Assembly: GCA_034509755.1 (NCBI GenBank)
Contig: CM067556.1
Coordinates: forward strand, 39,850,045-39,914,044
From: Anisodus tanguticus
Taxonomy: Eukaryota > Streptophyta > Magnoliopsida > Solanales > Solanaceae
DNA length: 64,000 bases
Direction: 5' to 3'
The notes under the pieces are model-generated. The model saw only the letters and a list, made by a program, of their open reading frames with translations, had not been told where the DNA came from and made no database searches. The position numbers and the translations under genes were made by a program. Shown one piece after another: positions 22,803 through 35,982 of the stretch (position 1 is the stretch's first letter; each line of letters starts with the position of its first letter).

Positions 22803-24724
22803 TGTAACACCTCGTACCTCTAAACTACGTCATGTTTATAATTCATGGATTTAGGAAACCAAAAAGGGAAGTTTAAAGTTGAAAACAGTTTCAGTTCTAC
22901 AGATTGAATTTGACGCAAGAGTATACGGACTGTAGAACTGATTACGGTCCATTGAATTGAACCGTTAATTCCATATTGAAATTGACGGAGTCCAGTAGCA
23001 TTTTACAGACCGTACAATATTTGACGGTCCGTCCTTTTTGACCGTCTAAAGCCTCTCAAGTTTTGAAGTTACTGGGAAGTTGCAAATTAATTAAATTAAT
23101 TCAATGGTCCGATTATACAGACCGTACATAATTCAATGGTCCCTTGTTAGACTGTATAAAATTCGACAGTCTATCGAATTTGCCATACATTTCATGACGG
23201 GCTAAAAAGTATATATACCCAGACTTAATTTTAAAAATCAGATTTCACTTCTCTCAAGCCCTAGCACGAAGGCTCTCTCTTTCCAATCACCGCCTACACC
23301 AAGGTAAGCCTTTATCACACGATTCTATGTGATTCTAATGTAATCCTATTGAATTCTAAGTAGAATCCAATGTTCTTAACCTAGAGTTTTCAAGATAAAC
23401 CCGTTCTAAGGTTTCAAGGTTCAAGTTTTGGAATTATCCTTCCAAGTTCAGATTTTTAAGACACGCATTAGAGAAATTAAGGTATGTAGAACTTCTATCC
23501 ACGTGGGGACACCATTTTTCCTCCCCACGCCACATGTAATCCATGAAACTTGAATCTTTAGACCTAAAGTTTTTGCTCAAGTTCATAATAACTTTATATT
23601 CAGGTTTTATTATATTCATGATATGTCATTTCGATTGTCATGAACCTATCCGTAATTCATGAACCCATGTCTTGATTTCCATAAATTCTTAAATACAAGT
23701 TATGATCATTATCACTCAGTTTGATGAAGTCATTTATGTTTCCCATAATTTATACAAGTTATATTATGTATTTATTTACATGCTAAATTATAAAATACAA
23801 GTTATGATTTCAAGTTATTTTACTTAATTCACGGGCTTCCAAGCCAACTATTTTCAAGTACATGTTTTGGGAGTTGCATAGATTACCGAGAAGGCTCAAA
23901 CAGCTTGAAACTACATATGCCAACATAGGATAAAGGTTGCTCTGCTAGAGGACGATACCTTCTTATTACCCCTTGTGAATTAAATTATTCGATCCATCAT
24001 ATTCATGTTCATGTCTCGTACTCCGGCAAAGTACGAGATGTCTTAGCTGATCGGGCAGAGATCAGACTCCACGTTCACACGTGGTGGTTCATGTCAGTTT
24101 TGTAAATGTTGTCCCACAGATATACATATATACAGTTTTAAGGATTTTACACATGTTATTATATTCATGTTCATATTCATATTCAATTTCATATTCATAT
24201 TCATATTATATCATGTGTCTGCTTATTCTTTCAGTTGCTTTACATATGGTACAATTCAAATGTACTAACATCCCTTTGCATGGGACCTGCACTTCACAGT
24301 ACATGTGTTGAGTTCCAAGAAGACATATCTACTCGGTAGGATTGCTTTAGTATCAGTTGTTTGGTGAGCCCCATCTCATTCAGGATGTCAGTTTAGTTAT
24401 TTTATGATTATGCATTATTAGTAGAGGTATGCTAGGGTATTGTCCTAGTAAACAATTTTACAGTCAAACTCATGTTAAGAGGTTTTATATACTAGTTTAG
24501 TATGACATGTCAGCATTAGTTTTCAGACTTATTATATTTTTTAGATTATTTCTGCCATGATTATTTCATACTACAAATATAGTATTATGTTTTACATGTT
24601 CTAAATCATTATTATAACATATTTTGATGCCCATGTTGACAATCAAGACATATGGTTCACTCGATCATATGCAGCTAGGCACCGAGTGTCGTGTTTCATC
24701 CAGGCCATGGTTCGGGATGTGACA
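22803..24724 (+). repeat. Gypsy-D left LTR
   Basis: 1922 bp, TGTAACACCTCGTACC to CGGGATGTGACA. TATA box at 23210-23218 (GTATATATACCC), followed by a pyrimidine-rich leader. A cluster of GACGGTC / AGACCGT words occupies about 22924-23187, just upstream of the TATA box. Confidence 0.93.
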
Positions 24725-24729
24725 AAGCT

Positions 24730-24741
24730 TGGTATCAGAAT
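24730..24741 (+). promoter_or_regulatory. Gypsy-D primer binding site (tRNA-iMet type)
   Basis: TGGTATCAGAAT five bases after the LTR end, within AAGCTTGGTATCAGAA. Confidence 0.9.
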
Positions 24742-24942
24742 ACTAGGTTCAAGTGTCTTAGGGAGTTTATGAAACTGTGTCTAGTGAGGTCACTTTTATG
24801 TGTGTGAGGGTCGCACACATATAAACAGTTGACCACCAAGACATCTATGATTGTCTCACTTCTTTCATACTCTAGATCGTGCAGTTAGAGCTATACCTAT
24901 AGGATATCCTTATAACTCGTGTGTATTATGTATTTCAGAATA

Positions 24943-26100
24943 ATGCCTATGAAAAGAAAATCAGCTACAAGCAAGAGAGCTGCTACTAATGCTACTTGTG
25001 AGGAGGATGTTCAGGCTTAGGGAGTCAATTCGGGTACAACACCCCCACCTAATACCACATGGCTTGCGAAGATCCTGGTTCTGCCGCCCAGTTCTGCTCA
25101 TTTGGATGTTAAGGGATCTATTCAATTGCTCATGCAGCTTGTGGATACTCAGGTCTAACATTAGGGAACAAATCTAAGAACGATAACTAATGGAGAGTCG
25201 TTCCATTTCAAGACTCATGAGTTTTTTCATATGGACCATCCGGTGTTTATATGGTCAAGCAATATCGAGGATCCGCAGAATTACATTGATGGGCTTCAAA
25301 AAATCTTTCGTGTTATGCATGTTAATGAGGTATAGGCAGTAGAATTTGGAGTGTATCCATTGTAGGATGTTGCCAATATCTGGTATGAGTTATGTGAGCA
25401 GTCCCGTGGGGAAGGTGTACCTCCACCGACTTGGGATGAGTTTGTTGATGCCTTCATTGAGTACTTTCTATCAATAGAGGTCAGGAAGGAAAATGCTATG
25501 GAATTTGAAAAGCTTAAGCAGAACGGTACGAGTGTGCAGGAGTACTATCTTTAGTTTGTCTCTTTGGAAAAGTATGCTCCACATATGGTTCCAGACATAA
25601 GGGCCAGAGTTAGGCGTTTCGTGTATGATCTTGATCCCCATTTGTACGATGCATCTAATATCACAGCTTAAAATATAGAGATGATTATTACAAAGATGGT
25701 TGGTTTCATACAGGGTAATAAGATCAGGTTAAAGGAAGAGGAAGCCTTGCAGAAAGAGCAGGACATGGAGTTTAATAAGAGAGCCAAGTCTACTGGTCAC
25801 TTCACTCATGTGGGAGGTGGAGGTAAACAGCTCTTCAAAAACATGTCATCAGGACCTGCTCCATCCTCAGCTAGTGCCCTAGCTTCAAAGTTCAGGAATG
25901 ATAATAGGAGGCAGAACTTCAGAGCATCAAGCTCTCAGTCATATGCCAGTATGGGTCAAAGTTCCTTCAGTAACTCAGTGTGTGCTAAGTATGGTAAGAG
26001 GCATCCAAGAGAGTGTCGCTTGGGTGTTGATGTCTGCTTTGGGTGTGGCTAGCGAGGTCAATTTTAGTGAAACTTCCCATCAGCGAGAAAAAGTACATGA
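24943..26100 (+). pseudogene. Gypsy-D gag
   Basis: Starts MPMKRKSATSKRAATNATCE at 24943. The gag core follows: HEFFHMDHPVFIWSSNIEDP (about 25215), PTWDEFVDAFIEYFL (about 25430) and FEKLKQNGTSVQEYY. The basic and Ser-rich C-terminal part is open from 25681 to about 26050, with a damaged Cys cluster CAKYGKRHPRECRLG. At least seven stops precede it, for example in the middle of the sequence near 25018, 25335 and 25553. Confidence 0.85.
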
Positions 26101-26239
26101 GGTAATGTGGCCTAATCCACAAATTCTACAGTTTCTCGTAATTTTCAAGCCTAATCATGGCGTGGTCTAGCTAAGTTTGGTAATATAGGTGGAGGTCAAA
26201 ATCGTTTGTATGCATTATCAGGTAATCAGATACAGAGGC

Positions 26240-29200
26240 CCATGCAGATGTGGTCACATGTATATTAACTATTTTCACTTTCAATGTTTATGCATTTATG
26301 GATCATCAATCCACTCTGTCATATGTAACCCCTTTTGTTGCTAAGAAATTTAAGATAGAACCATAAAAGTTGCATGAACCCTTTGAAGTATCCACTCTAC
26401 TAGGAGAGTCAGTTATAGCCATGTGAATATATAGGGGTTGTCCAGTTAAAGTCTATCACCGTATTACAATAACTGACTTGGTAGAGTTAGAAATGGTATA
26501 TTTCGATGTAATCATAAGTATAGATTGGTTGTCTTCATATTATGCCATTGTACATTGTAGAACCAAAATTGTAAAGTTTGAATTTCTCGGTGAGCCAATC
26601 ATAGAATGGAAGGGTGATTTAATAGCACCCATAGGTAAATTTATTTCCTATCTTAAGGCTAAAAAGATGATATCCAAGGGGTATATTTACCATCTAGTTC
26701 GAATTAGGATGCAGATACCCAGACCCAAACTCTTCAGTCAGTACCAGTTGTCAATGAGTTTCCAGAAGTCTTTCTTGAAGATCTTTCCTGAAGATTTACT
26801 CAAAGTTCCTCCCGATAGGAAGATTGAATTCGGAATCGATATACTTCTCAGCACCAAGCTGATATCTATTTCGCCATACATAATGGCTCTAATAGAGTTA
26901 AAAGAGCTAAAAGCCTAATTGAAAGATCTCATTGATAAGGGATTCATTAGACCAAGTGTCTCACCATGGGGTGCACTAGTTTTGTTTATTAGGATGAAAG
27001 ATGGGTCTTTGCGTATGTGCATTGACTATCAACAATTGAACAAGGTTACCATTAAGAATAAGTATCCACTTCCTAGAATCGATGATTTATTCGATCAACT
27101 CCAAGGTGATTAGTGTTATTCCAAGAATGACCTCAGATCAGGGTACCATCAACTTAAGGTTAAGGAAGTTGATATTCTGAAAAGCACTTTCTGAACTCGT
27201 TATGGTCATTTCAAATTTTATGTCATGTCATTCGGATTGACAAATGCACCAGTTACTTTCATGGATCTTATGAATAGGGTCTTCAAGCCTTATTTCGATC
27301 TTTTTGTCATTGTCTTCATTGATGATATCTTAGTCTATTTCCGTAGTGATGCTGATCATACAGAACATCTCATAATAGTATTGCGAACACTTCAGGACCA
27401 CAAGCTTTATGCTAAATTTTCCAAATTTGAGTTTTGGCTTAAGTCAATGGCATGCTTAGTCCACGTGATTTCAGGCAAATGTGTTCAGGTTGATTTTCAG
27501 AAAATAGATGTTGTTAAGAATGGGCCCAGATCTACTTCTACTTTAGATATTAGAAGTTTCTTGGGTCTAGCAGGCTATTATAGGCGCTTCGTAGAAGGTT
27601 TCTCTTCTATCTCAGCTCTGTTGACTAGATTGACTCAGAAGAAAATCAAAGGTCAGATGCGTGTGAGCGTAGTTTCGAAGAATTGAAAATGAGATTGAAT
27701 TTTGCTCTAGTGTTAACTTTGCTAGAGGGAACCGAGGGGTTCGTAGTATATTGTGATACTTCATGAATTGGTCTTGAGTGTGTTTTGATATAGCATAGTA
27801 AGGTTATAGCTTATGCATCTAGACAGCTTAAACCTCACGAAAGGAATTATCTGACACATGACTTAGAATTGGCAGCAGTGATTTTCACGCTCAAGATATG
27901 GCGTCACTATTTGTATGGAGTTCACGTTGACATTTTCACAGATCACAAGAGCCTTCAGTATATTTTCAAGCAATGGGAGTTGAATCTCAGGCAGAAGAGA
28001 TGGCTTGAATTGATAAAGGATTATGATGTAGATGTTCTCTAGCATACACGGAAGGCGAATGTGGTAGACGATGGGCAGAGTCAACTTGACTGGCAGATAT
28101 GGGAGAAGAGAACTACTCTACTGGTCCTATAGAATGAATTTCGGTGAGTTTCATGACGTATAAGGTGGCATGACTTTTGGTTTATATATCAAGATAGTTC
28201 TTAGTCGGAAATCCATGAGGAGTTTAGCTCATGTTGAGAAAGGTAAGAAAATCATGACGAAGGAGATTCATCAAATAGCCAGTCTAGGAGTTTGACTCAT
28301 GGATTCCGAAGATAGTGGTGGTGTTGTCCCGAACAAGTCGGAATCCTCTTTAGTAACCGAAGTGAAGGAGAAATAATTTAGTGATCCCTACTTATTACAG
28401 TTGAATCCCTACTTGTTGTAGCTGAAAGAGGGGATTCACAAGCATAATACTATGACTTTTGAACAAGTGGGAGATTATGGTACTTTGAGGTACCGAGGCA
28501 GATTATGTGTTCTAGGTATGGATGGACTCAGAGAGCAAATCATGGCAGAAGCGCATAATTCCATGTATTCTATTTACCCAGGTTCTATCAAGATGTACCA
28601 TGATCTTAAGGAGATTTATTGGTGGAATGATATGAAAAGGAATGTGGCAGAGTTTGTAGCCAAGTGTTCGAATTGTCAGCAGATGAAGGCCGAACACCAG
28701 AGGCCTAGTGGGTCAGCTCTGAATATTAATATTCCTGTTTGGAAATAGGAGATGATAAATATAGACTTTATAATAAGGCTACCTCGTTCAGCCCAAAGGC
28801 ATGATTCCATTTGGGTGATTGTAGAGCGACTCCCTAAATCAATCTACTTCTTGCCAATCAATACCATAAATTCAGTAGACTATTATGCTAAGTTATATAT
28901 CCAAGAAATTGTCAGACTTCATGGGACCCCATTATTTTAGATTGTGGTGTTAGCTCACAACTCACTTTTGGAAGTCTTTCCAGAAAGGATTGGGTACCAA
29001 GATAAATCTCAGCATAACTTTCATCCTCAGACAGATGGCCAGGTAGAATATACTATTCAAATTCTTGAGGATATGTTGAGGGCATGTGTTCTCAATTTTA
29101 AAGGTAATTTGGATGATCATTTGCCTCTCATTGAGTTTGCTTACAATAACAATTATCATGCTAGCATCCAAGTGGCAACATTCGAAGCTTTGTATGAGTG

Positions 29201-29716
29201 AAGGTGTAGGTCACCAATTGGTTGGTTCAAAGTTGGCAAAGCAGAGTTGTTAGGATTAGACCTGGTCTATCAGGCTTTAGAGAAAGTCAAGTTGATTCAG
29301 GAGCGTTTGAAATGGCCCAAAGTTTCCAAATGTCCTATTCGGATGTGAGGCATAGAGACTTGGAGTTTCAAGTGGATGATTGGGTATTTCTGAAAGTTTC
29401 ACCTATGAAAGGTGTCATAAGGTTTGGAAAGAAAGGGAAGCTCAGTCCCAGATATATTTGACCTTACAAGATTTTGAGGAGAATTGGCCAGGTGGCTTAT
29501 GAACTTGAATTTCTACAAGATTTAGTTGTTGTGCATTCAGTGTTTCATGTATCCATGTTAAGAAAGTGTATGGGAGACCCATCATTGGTTGTTCCTACTG
29601 ACTCCATTACAGTTAAGGATGATTTGACCTATGAGGAGATCCATGTGGCTATTTGGGATTGTCAGATTCAAAAGTTGAGAACTAAGAAAGTTGCCTCAGT
29701 GAAAATGTTGTGGTGA
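26240..29716 (+). pseudogene. Gypsy-D pol
   Basis: Protease C-terminus with MVYFDVIISIDWLSSYYAIV (about 26493); reverse transcriptase from FIRPSVSPWGALVLF (about 26943) through FIDDILVYF (about 27315, the YxDD box as FIDD); RNase H with LELAAVIFTLKIWRHYLYG (about 27868) and FTDHKSLQYIF; a non-homologous insert of about 110 bp near 28085-28200; integrase zinc-binding region WWNDMKRNVAEFVAKCSNCQ (about 28620), catalytic core DFIIRLPRS and FHPQTDGQVEYTIQILEDML (about 29010), then the C-terminal region MRRIGQVAYELEF (29474) and HSVFHVSMLRKCMGD. Many stops; no chromodomain signature is secure. Confidence 0.9.
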
Positions 29717-30007
29717 AGTCAGAATGTTGAGGAGGCTACATGAGAAGCCGAAGAAGACATGAAGTACAGATATCCACACTTATTTGAGGAACAAGTAGAA
29801 AACGATCAAGGTAAATACCTTCAGTATTCATGTCATGTCCATTGCGTATCCATGTCACATGTTTCACGTTCATGTATTTAGTACTCGTGTTCCATGTCCC
29901 TATGTTCATGTTTTCATGCAATCATGTCATTCAGTCCCATATTTCATGTCATGTTTCTTCACGTTCATGTACTCATGCTATGTCCAGTCTTATTCTTAAC
30001 CATGACC

Positions 30008-31574
30008 CATAACACCTCTTACATCTAAACTAAGCCATGTTTATGATTCAGGGATCTAGGAAATCAAAATGGGAAGTTTAAAGTTGAAAACCAATTTCAG
30101 TTCTACAGATTGAATTTGATGTCGGATTATATGGATCGTATAATTAATTATGGTCTGTCAAATTGAACCTTCAATTCCATTTTGAAATTGACAAGGCCCA
30201 ATAGCATTTTATGGACCGTACAATATTTGTCGGTCTGTCCCTTTTTACCGTCTAAGCCTCTCAAGTTTTGAAGTCACTAAAAATTACAAATTAATTAAAT
30301 TAATTTGACGGTCAGATTATACAGACCGTACATAATTGGATGACCCCTTGGTAGACCGTATAAAATTTGACGGTCCGTCGAATTGGCTGTACATTTCACG
30401 ACGGGCTGAAAAGTATAAATACCATGACTTATTTTTAAAAATCAGATTTCACTTCTCTCAAGCCCTTTCACAAAGTATCTCTCTTTCCAATCATCCCCTA
30501 CACTAAGGTAAACCTTTTTCACGTGATTCTATGTGATTCTAACGTAATCCTAATGAATTCTAAATAGAATCCAATGTTCTTAACCTATGACTAATAGTAG
30601 TAATACTAAATTTAAGATAAAAATTAATGATGTATAGAACTTATCGCAAGTGTTTATAAAACTAATACTTGCTTCTTGTAAATAATCTAGTCCTAAAATA
30701 AAGTATGTGTTTATATTTAATTCTCTTACTAGAATTCTGTTTATTTTATAACTAGATTACCGAGAAGGCTCAGACAACTTGAAACTACGTATGCCAACGT
30801 AGGATAAGGGTCACTCTGCTGGAGGACGATACCTTCTTATTACCCCTTGTGGATTATTGGATCCATCATGTTCATGTTCATGTCACAGACTCCGGCAAAG
30901 TATAAGATGGCTTAGCTGATCGGGCAGAGATCAGACTCCATGTTTACGCGTGGTGGTTCATGTCAGTTTTATTAATGATGTCCCACAAATATACACATAT
31001 ACATTTTAAAGGATTTTACACATGTTATTATATTCATGTCCATATTCAGTTTCAGTTTCAGTTTCACATTCATATTATATCATGTGCCTGCTTATTCTTT
31101 CAGTTGCTTTACATATGGTACAATTCAAATGTACTAACGTCCCTTTGCATGGGGCATGCACTTCACGGTGCAGGTGCTGAGTTCCAAGAGACAAATTTGC
31201 TTAGTAGGATTGCTTCAGTATCAGCTGTTTGGTGAGCCCCATTGCATTTGGGGTGTTAGTTTAGTTATTTTATGCATTATTAGTAGAGGTATGTCCTGGT
31301 AAATATTTTTTTACAGTCGGACTCATGTTAAGAGGTTTCATAGACTAGTTTAATATGTGATATCAGCATTGGTTTTCAGACTTATTATATTTTCAGATTA
31401 TTTCTGCCATGATTATTTTAGACTACAAATACAATATTATGTTTTGCATGTTGTAAATCATTATTATAGCATTTTTGGATGCCCATGTTAACAGAAAGCC
31501 ATGTGGTTCACTCGGTCACATTCAGCTTGCACCGAGTGGCGTGTTTCACCCAGGCCATGGTTCGGGGCGTGATA
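30008..31574 (+). repeat. Gypsy-D right LTR, with a replaced interior block
   Basis: 1567 bp, opening CATAACACCTCTTAC (TG changed to CA) and closing GGGGCGTGATA (CA changed to TA), then the GGTCC duplication. TATA box GTATAAATACC at about 30412-30422. Bases 30593-30752 do not match the left LTR; the corresponding left block (about 23381-23880) is longer and different. Confidence 0.9.
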
Positions 31575-31579
31575 GGTCC

Positions 31580-33433
31580 CCTCCTTTTTCATTATTCGAT
31601 AAGAATCCTACTCTTTTCCTGTATATAACACCTTATTCATCGACGTAGTAGTATTTTGCATAATGGCTATCACTGATTATTTAAAATTCCTTCCAAGTTT
31701 CATATGTTCGTTCACAACTTGTGTTTTTGGCCGGTGGTTTTACACCTTAGTCTTAATTGGTCCCTTAAGGCGGAGGTGGGATTAATTCTTGTTATCCGAA
31801 GTCTTTTCCATATTAGTTTTTTTCAAAAGGTAGTTTGCCGTAGAACGAGCGCTGGTATAATGACTTAATAATAACTTTGGACAGGCAACCTTCTTAATAT
31901 GTATTATTGGATAATCTTTGACCTTATATGTGACCCTTATTACCATGATACGAACTGTCGAGCCATTTGTGTATCTATTTTACAGATTCAGAATTGTTTA
32001 CGATGATAATGTAATGAACTTCAGCAATTTCTCTGCCACCCAATAATCCTTAATTAATCCTTCCCGCTTCGGGTGCGTATCCTCTTATGTGTCGACAATC
32101 GATCTCCGTTGATTAATAAGGTTTTCATTATTACCATTACTTCATGTCATGCTATGTTTCCATAGATTCTAGAGGGATGGGTTGCCACAATACTCTTCGT
32201 CTTGACGTTCCTTCAGCTCCCAATATAAGATAAGATATTTTCACATTTTGCTTCATGGAATTATCATTATTTGGATTCTATTTCTTCTAGCTACTTGTTA
32301 CTTTACTCCTTCTTTTAGTCTCCATATTCCTCCCCTTACTGTCGAAGCTTCTTATTTCTTATAATGTCTCCAATTAGGATATTCTATAAGCGATGTTATG
32401 CAATCTAAAATAGGTCCATCATCCCTTAGTCATACCCCATATTTGCTCAAGTATCCTTTCTCGATGCGTATCGTTCTTTTACTACTCACCTTACTTTCCC
32501 TTTTTCTTACGTACTATAGATCATACATCCTCTCACATTCGATGTCTTTTCCCTTAGTTGGCCTTACCTCTTAGGCGTCCATTGCTTTTTTCTTACTCCG
32601 AACTTATGGTAACTTCAAGATTCGTGACTCACTATATTCGACTATTCTTTTGCTGGGTATGTCGTAAATACCTTATCTGGAGGAAAAACCTTTGACATAG
32701 TCGTACTGTTCTTCAGTATTGTTCACGCTTAGGGTCGTCCTACCTTTTTCTCATTGAAGGATTCATGTCTTCAAGGTGTCAATCTGCTGGATCCACTCCG
32801 ACAACCATACCTGAGTTAATACTTCCATCCTTTTGAGCTTAGCTCCGGTTCTTTTTGCAACTGATGTATTTAGACCTCACGTTAATCACATCATTCATTT
32901 CGTGGAGTTTTAGGTCAATCTGATAAGTCTAAAATTTACCACTATTTACTTACGTTTATCCGCACTTCATCATCCCTACTCTTCACACCTTTTCCTTAAT
33001 GTTTACTTTAGTCTATTTGAAGTTCGTTGATCATTTTGTCCTTCCGTTATATGCCCACATCAGACCTTATTCGTCAATACATCCACTTGTTCTCTATCGT
33101 CTTGTTGGTATTCGGGACAAAACTAGTGTTTCACATATATCAGTTCAAATCGTAGCCCATTTTTGATTTACCACTTACTATTACTTAGGCTTCCCCCCCC
33201 CCCTTAATGGGCATTAAATCTCCTCTTAAACAGCCACTCAATCCTTTAATCATTACATTTCCGACTTAAATTCCTTTAAGAACCCCCTGATTTGATGTAT
33301 CCTTTGTACTTATCACTCCCGTGCATCGGTGTTCTATCCTTTTGGTTGGAATAATCTAGATATATCATTTATTTGCCATGGTTGTCATATTCAAAGTGCT
33401 TATACTATCATCGATTCCCTATTGGTCTCATCA
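31580..33433. other. Gypsy-C interior, no coding signal
   Basis: About 1.85 kb, pyrimidine-rich on the plus strand, including a run of ten C near 33190. I found no RT, integrase or gag motif on either strand. Confidence 0.5.
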
Positions 33434-34360
33434 TGTCACACCCCAACCTTGGGGGTATGGCCGACACCCAGTGCCCTAAGGCCCGAGCGTACCAATCCTA
33501 ATACCTGTAACATACTCAACAAGACATAGGCCGACAATGCCTCTGACGAATGACTCTCTGATCAAAAGACACAACCACCTGCACGCAGAAGAGGCGCAAC
33601 ATACATATATATACAACAATGCCGATATAAATACAATGATCCACTAAGAAGGTCAGCAAGGCCACACAAGACTACTATATACAAGACGATTGTCTAGAAG
33701 CCCCTAAAGAGTATATCAACAATATCTAGTCGGGACAGGGCCCCGCCATACCGACCTATGTACATATACGCAACAACCATACCTGACAACACACTGGACA
33801 ACTTCGGAAGAAAGGAGTGAGACAACCTACTACTGATTTGAGTCACCCTCTGTGAGGGATCGTTTGTATCTCTATCTACACATGCGGGCATGAAACGCAT
33901 CACCTCAGAAGGGAACATCAGTATGAAAGATGTAATAAATATGTAAGGCAGGTAAAATATGTAAATAAAAGAGATGTAATATCAGAGGAAAGGTATAGAA
34001 TAAACTTGAAACTCAAGAGATGAGTCACTACAGGCATATTACTGACATAACCATGAATAAATGCATGCAAGTAAAAATCGGGCCACTCTACAGGGCAATT
34101 TAATATAGTATATAGCCACATTGTGGGGCAAATCATATCATATCATATCGTACCCGGCCTCGATAAGGACTCGATCGTACCAACTTTAGCAGGACTTGGT
34201 AATATCAAAACCAACTGCAGTGGTGTGCGCATATAAGCACCGTACTCGACCAACTATAGCGCGGCTCGGTAAGATAATATAAACATACATATATATATAT
34301 ATATAAACATACATATATATACATATATATATATAAACATACATATATATACATATATAA

Positions 34361-34400
<40 letters not shown>

Positions 34401-35982
34401 AAGTACAATGCAAGCAATGACTCGGAAGGGCCTTACATATTCAATCGGAGTGACTCAAGGTCATTATCCTACGATTATCATTATGTAACTGTAACTGTAT
34501 CGATTGTCCGAGAATAATCAAGGATCATGAGAAGACATTAAGATTCAAAGTCTATCAAGACGGGAAATGCTTACGAAACAGAACATTAAGAGTCATGAGT
34601 TATACCAACATGAAACAAAGATATTCACAACTTAATCCTTAGAATAGAGTTCCATTTGAAGTGATTACGTTTACTCGTAGATCATGTCAAAAGAATAAAG
34701 GGTGGAGCCTTAACATACCTTGTCGATAAAGCTAGCTACATTATGTGGAGACTCACACGTGCTATGGATGATTATCTACATTAAATGAGGGATTTGTATC
34801 AATACCAAACTCGTATCTTATAAGAGTTTTCATTTAGGCAATTCATCGAATAACTTGTGTACGAGGAGTTTTGAAGTTATTCTATCATGGATTCATACTC
34901 AAATTAAGACCACCATATTCCATAACTCTTTTCCCTAACTTCACAACCTCACCAACATGATTCAACACTTGTATTTACTATCAATCTCAATCAACAACTC
35001 CAAACAATAAGGTAACATAATTTGATACCATAAGAGATATTTCTTCAAGATCACACTTACAATAGTTCCATAATTCACAAGTTATCTCCACCAATCACCA
35101 AAGCTAAAGTAAGAGGAACTAAAGTATACATAATAGTGATGAAATCTTACCTTAACTAGCAAAGAAGTTTCCCACAACAAGCTTCAACTCAACCTCAAGA
35201 AGCTCACAATTTTGCCATGTCAACAAAAAGGGTTTTCAAGGTGTTCTTGATATTTGAAAGAGGAAATCACCTTAGATACATCAAGATTTATTCTTAAATG
35301 ATGGTAGATACTTTGGAGAGTGTTTGGGAGGTATTTGGAGCTCAACGAGTCAAAAAATGGAAAATGAAATGAATGGCCTCGAAGTTGCCTTAAATAAGAC
35401 ATCCCACCGCCTCACATATGCGGCTGCATATGCCACCGCATATGGTGGTAGTGAGGTAGAGGAGTTGTGTCTTTGATCTGCGGTCAAATATGCGAGGCGG
35501 AATGGCATCCGCGATGTGAAACGCTTAGCGTATCGCCCGATTTTTGTCAAACTTCATCGAAACACGATTTCTCTGATCCCAATGACTTATAACCATCCAT
35601 AGACCTTCTTAACATCCATTTATGTCCTATGTGACCCTCGGAACGAGGCTCTAGTTTCCAGAACTCAATTCGATTAACCATACTCGTAAATGTGCACGAA
35701 GAATGAGTGTAACTCAAAATCTTGTAGATATACTTCTAACCATGGCCCAAAGACTTCATCGTCCTTTTATGGGCATCATAACTCATTTTATATTACATCG
35801 TCTTGACACAACATACTCGACTTAAGGATTGCAGTCACGAAGGGCTTAACGACTCTTAAACTCTTACGACCTCTTCGGGTCTCAACTTGACCATTCCAAA
35901 ATCTTCCAAGGGAACCATCTTCCTTTCCTTAGGCTCCCTAACTTAAGGTATAGTTCATGAATAAAAGTTACGGGGTGTAACA
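33434..35982 (-). mobile_element. Solo LTR of the Gypsy-C family inside Gypsy-C
   Basis: 2549 bp, TGTCACACCCCAACC to ACGGGGTGTAACA, alignable with 19618-22032. It is flanked by CATCA (33429-33433) and CATTA (35983-35987), an imperfect 5-bp duplication. No primer binding site lies beside its 33434 edge, whereas one is present at 37922, so this LTR is a separate insertion rather than Gypsy-C's own 5' LTR. It is longer than the 3' LTR partly because of an AT/CATA microsatellite. Confidence 0.72.
34274..34400. repeat. Compound TA / ACATA microsatellite
   Basis: Runs of TA alternate with AAACATACATA units, ending in a pure TA tract. It lies inside the solo LTR and is absent from the homologous place in the left LTR. 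Confidence 0.9.

Larger units (their letters stand above)
22803..31574 (+). mobile_element. Gypsy-D: complete Ty3/Gypsy nested in Gypsy-C
   Basis: 8772 bp with flanking GGTCC target duplications at 22798-22802 and 31575-31579. LTRs 22803-24724 and 30008-31574, tRNA-iMet-type primer binding site, gag, protease, RT, RNase H and integrase in Gypsy order on the plus strand, all with many stops. Motifs such as YYRRFVEGFSSIS and FHPQTDGQ resemble the Tekay/Del chromovirus group; the lineage is an inference. It inserted into the non-coding interior of Gypsy-C. Confidence 0.95.

Noticed and set aside
34186..34417. Tyr/Ile-rich frames of 70-75 codons
   Set aside because: They translate the TA/CATA microsatellite.
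19618..35982. A single complete 16-kb LTR element bounded by the two alike LTRs
   Set aside because: No primer binding site adjoins the 33434 edge, and a matching primer site with an LTR stub is found at 37922-37975, so the right LTR is better explained as a solo LTR.
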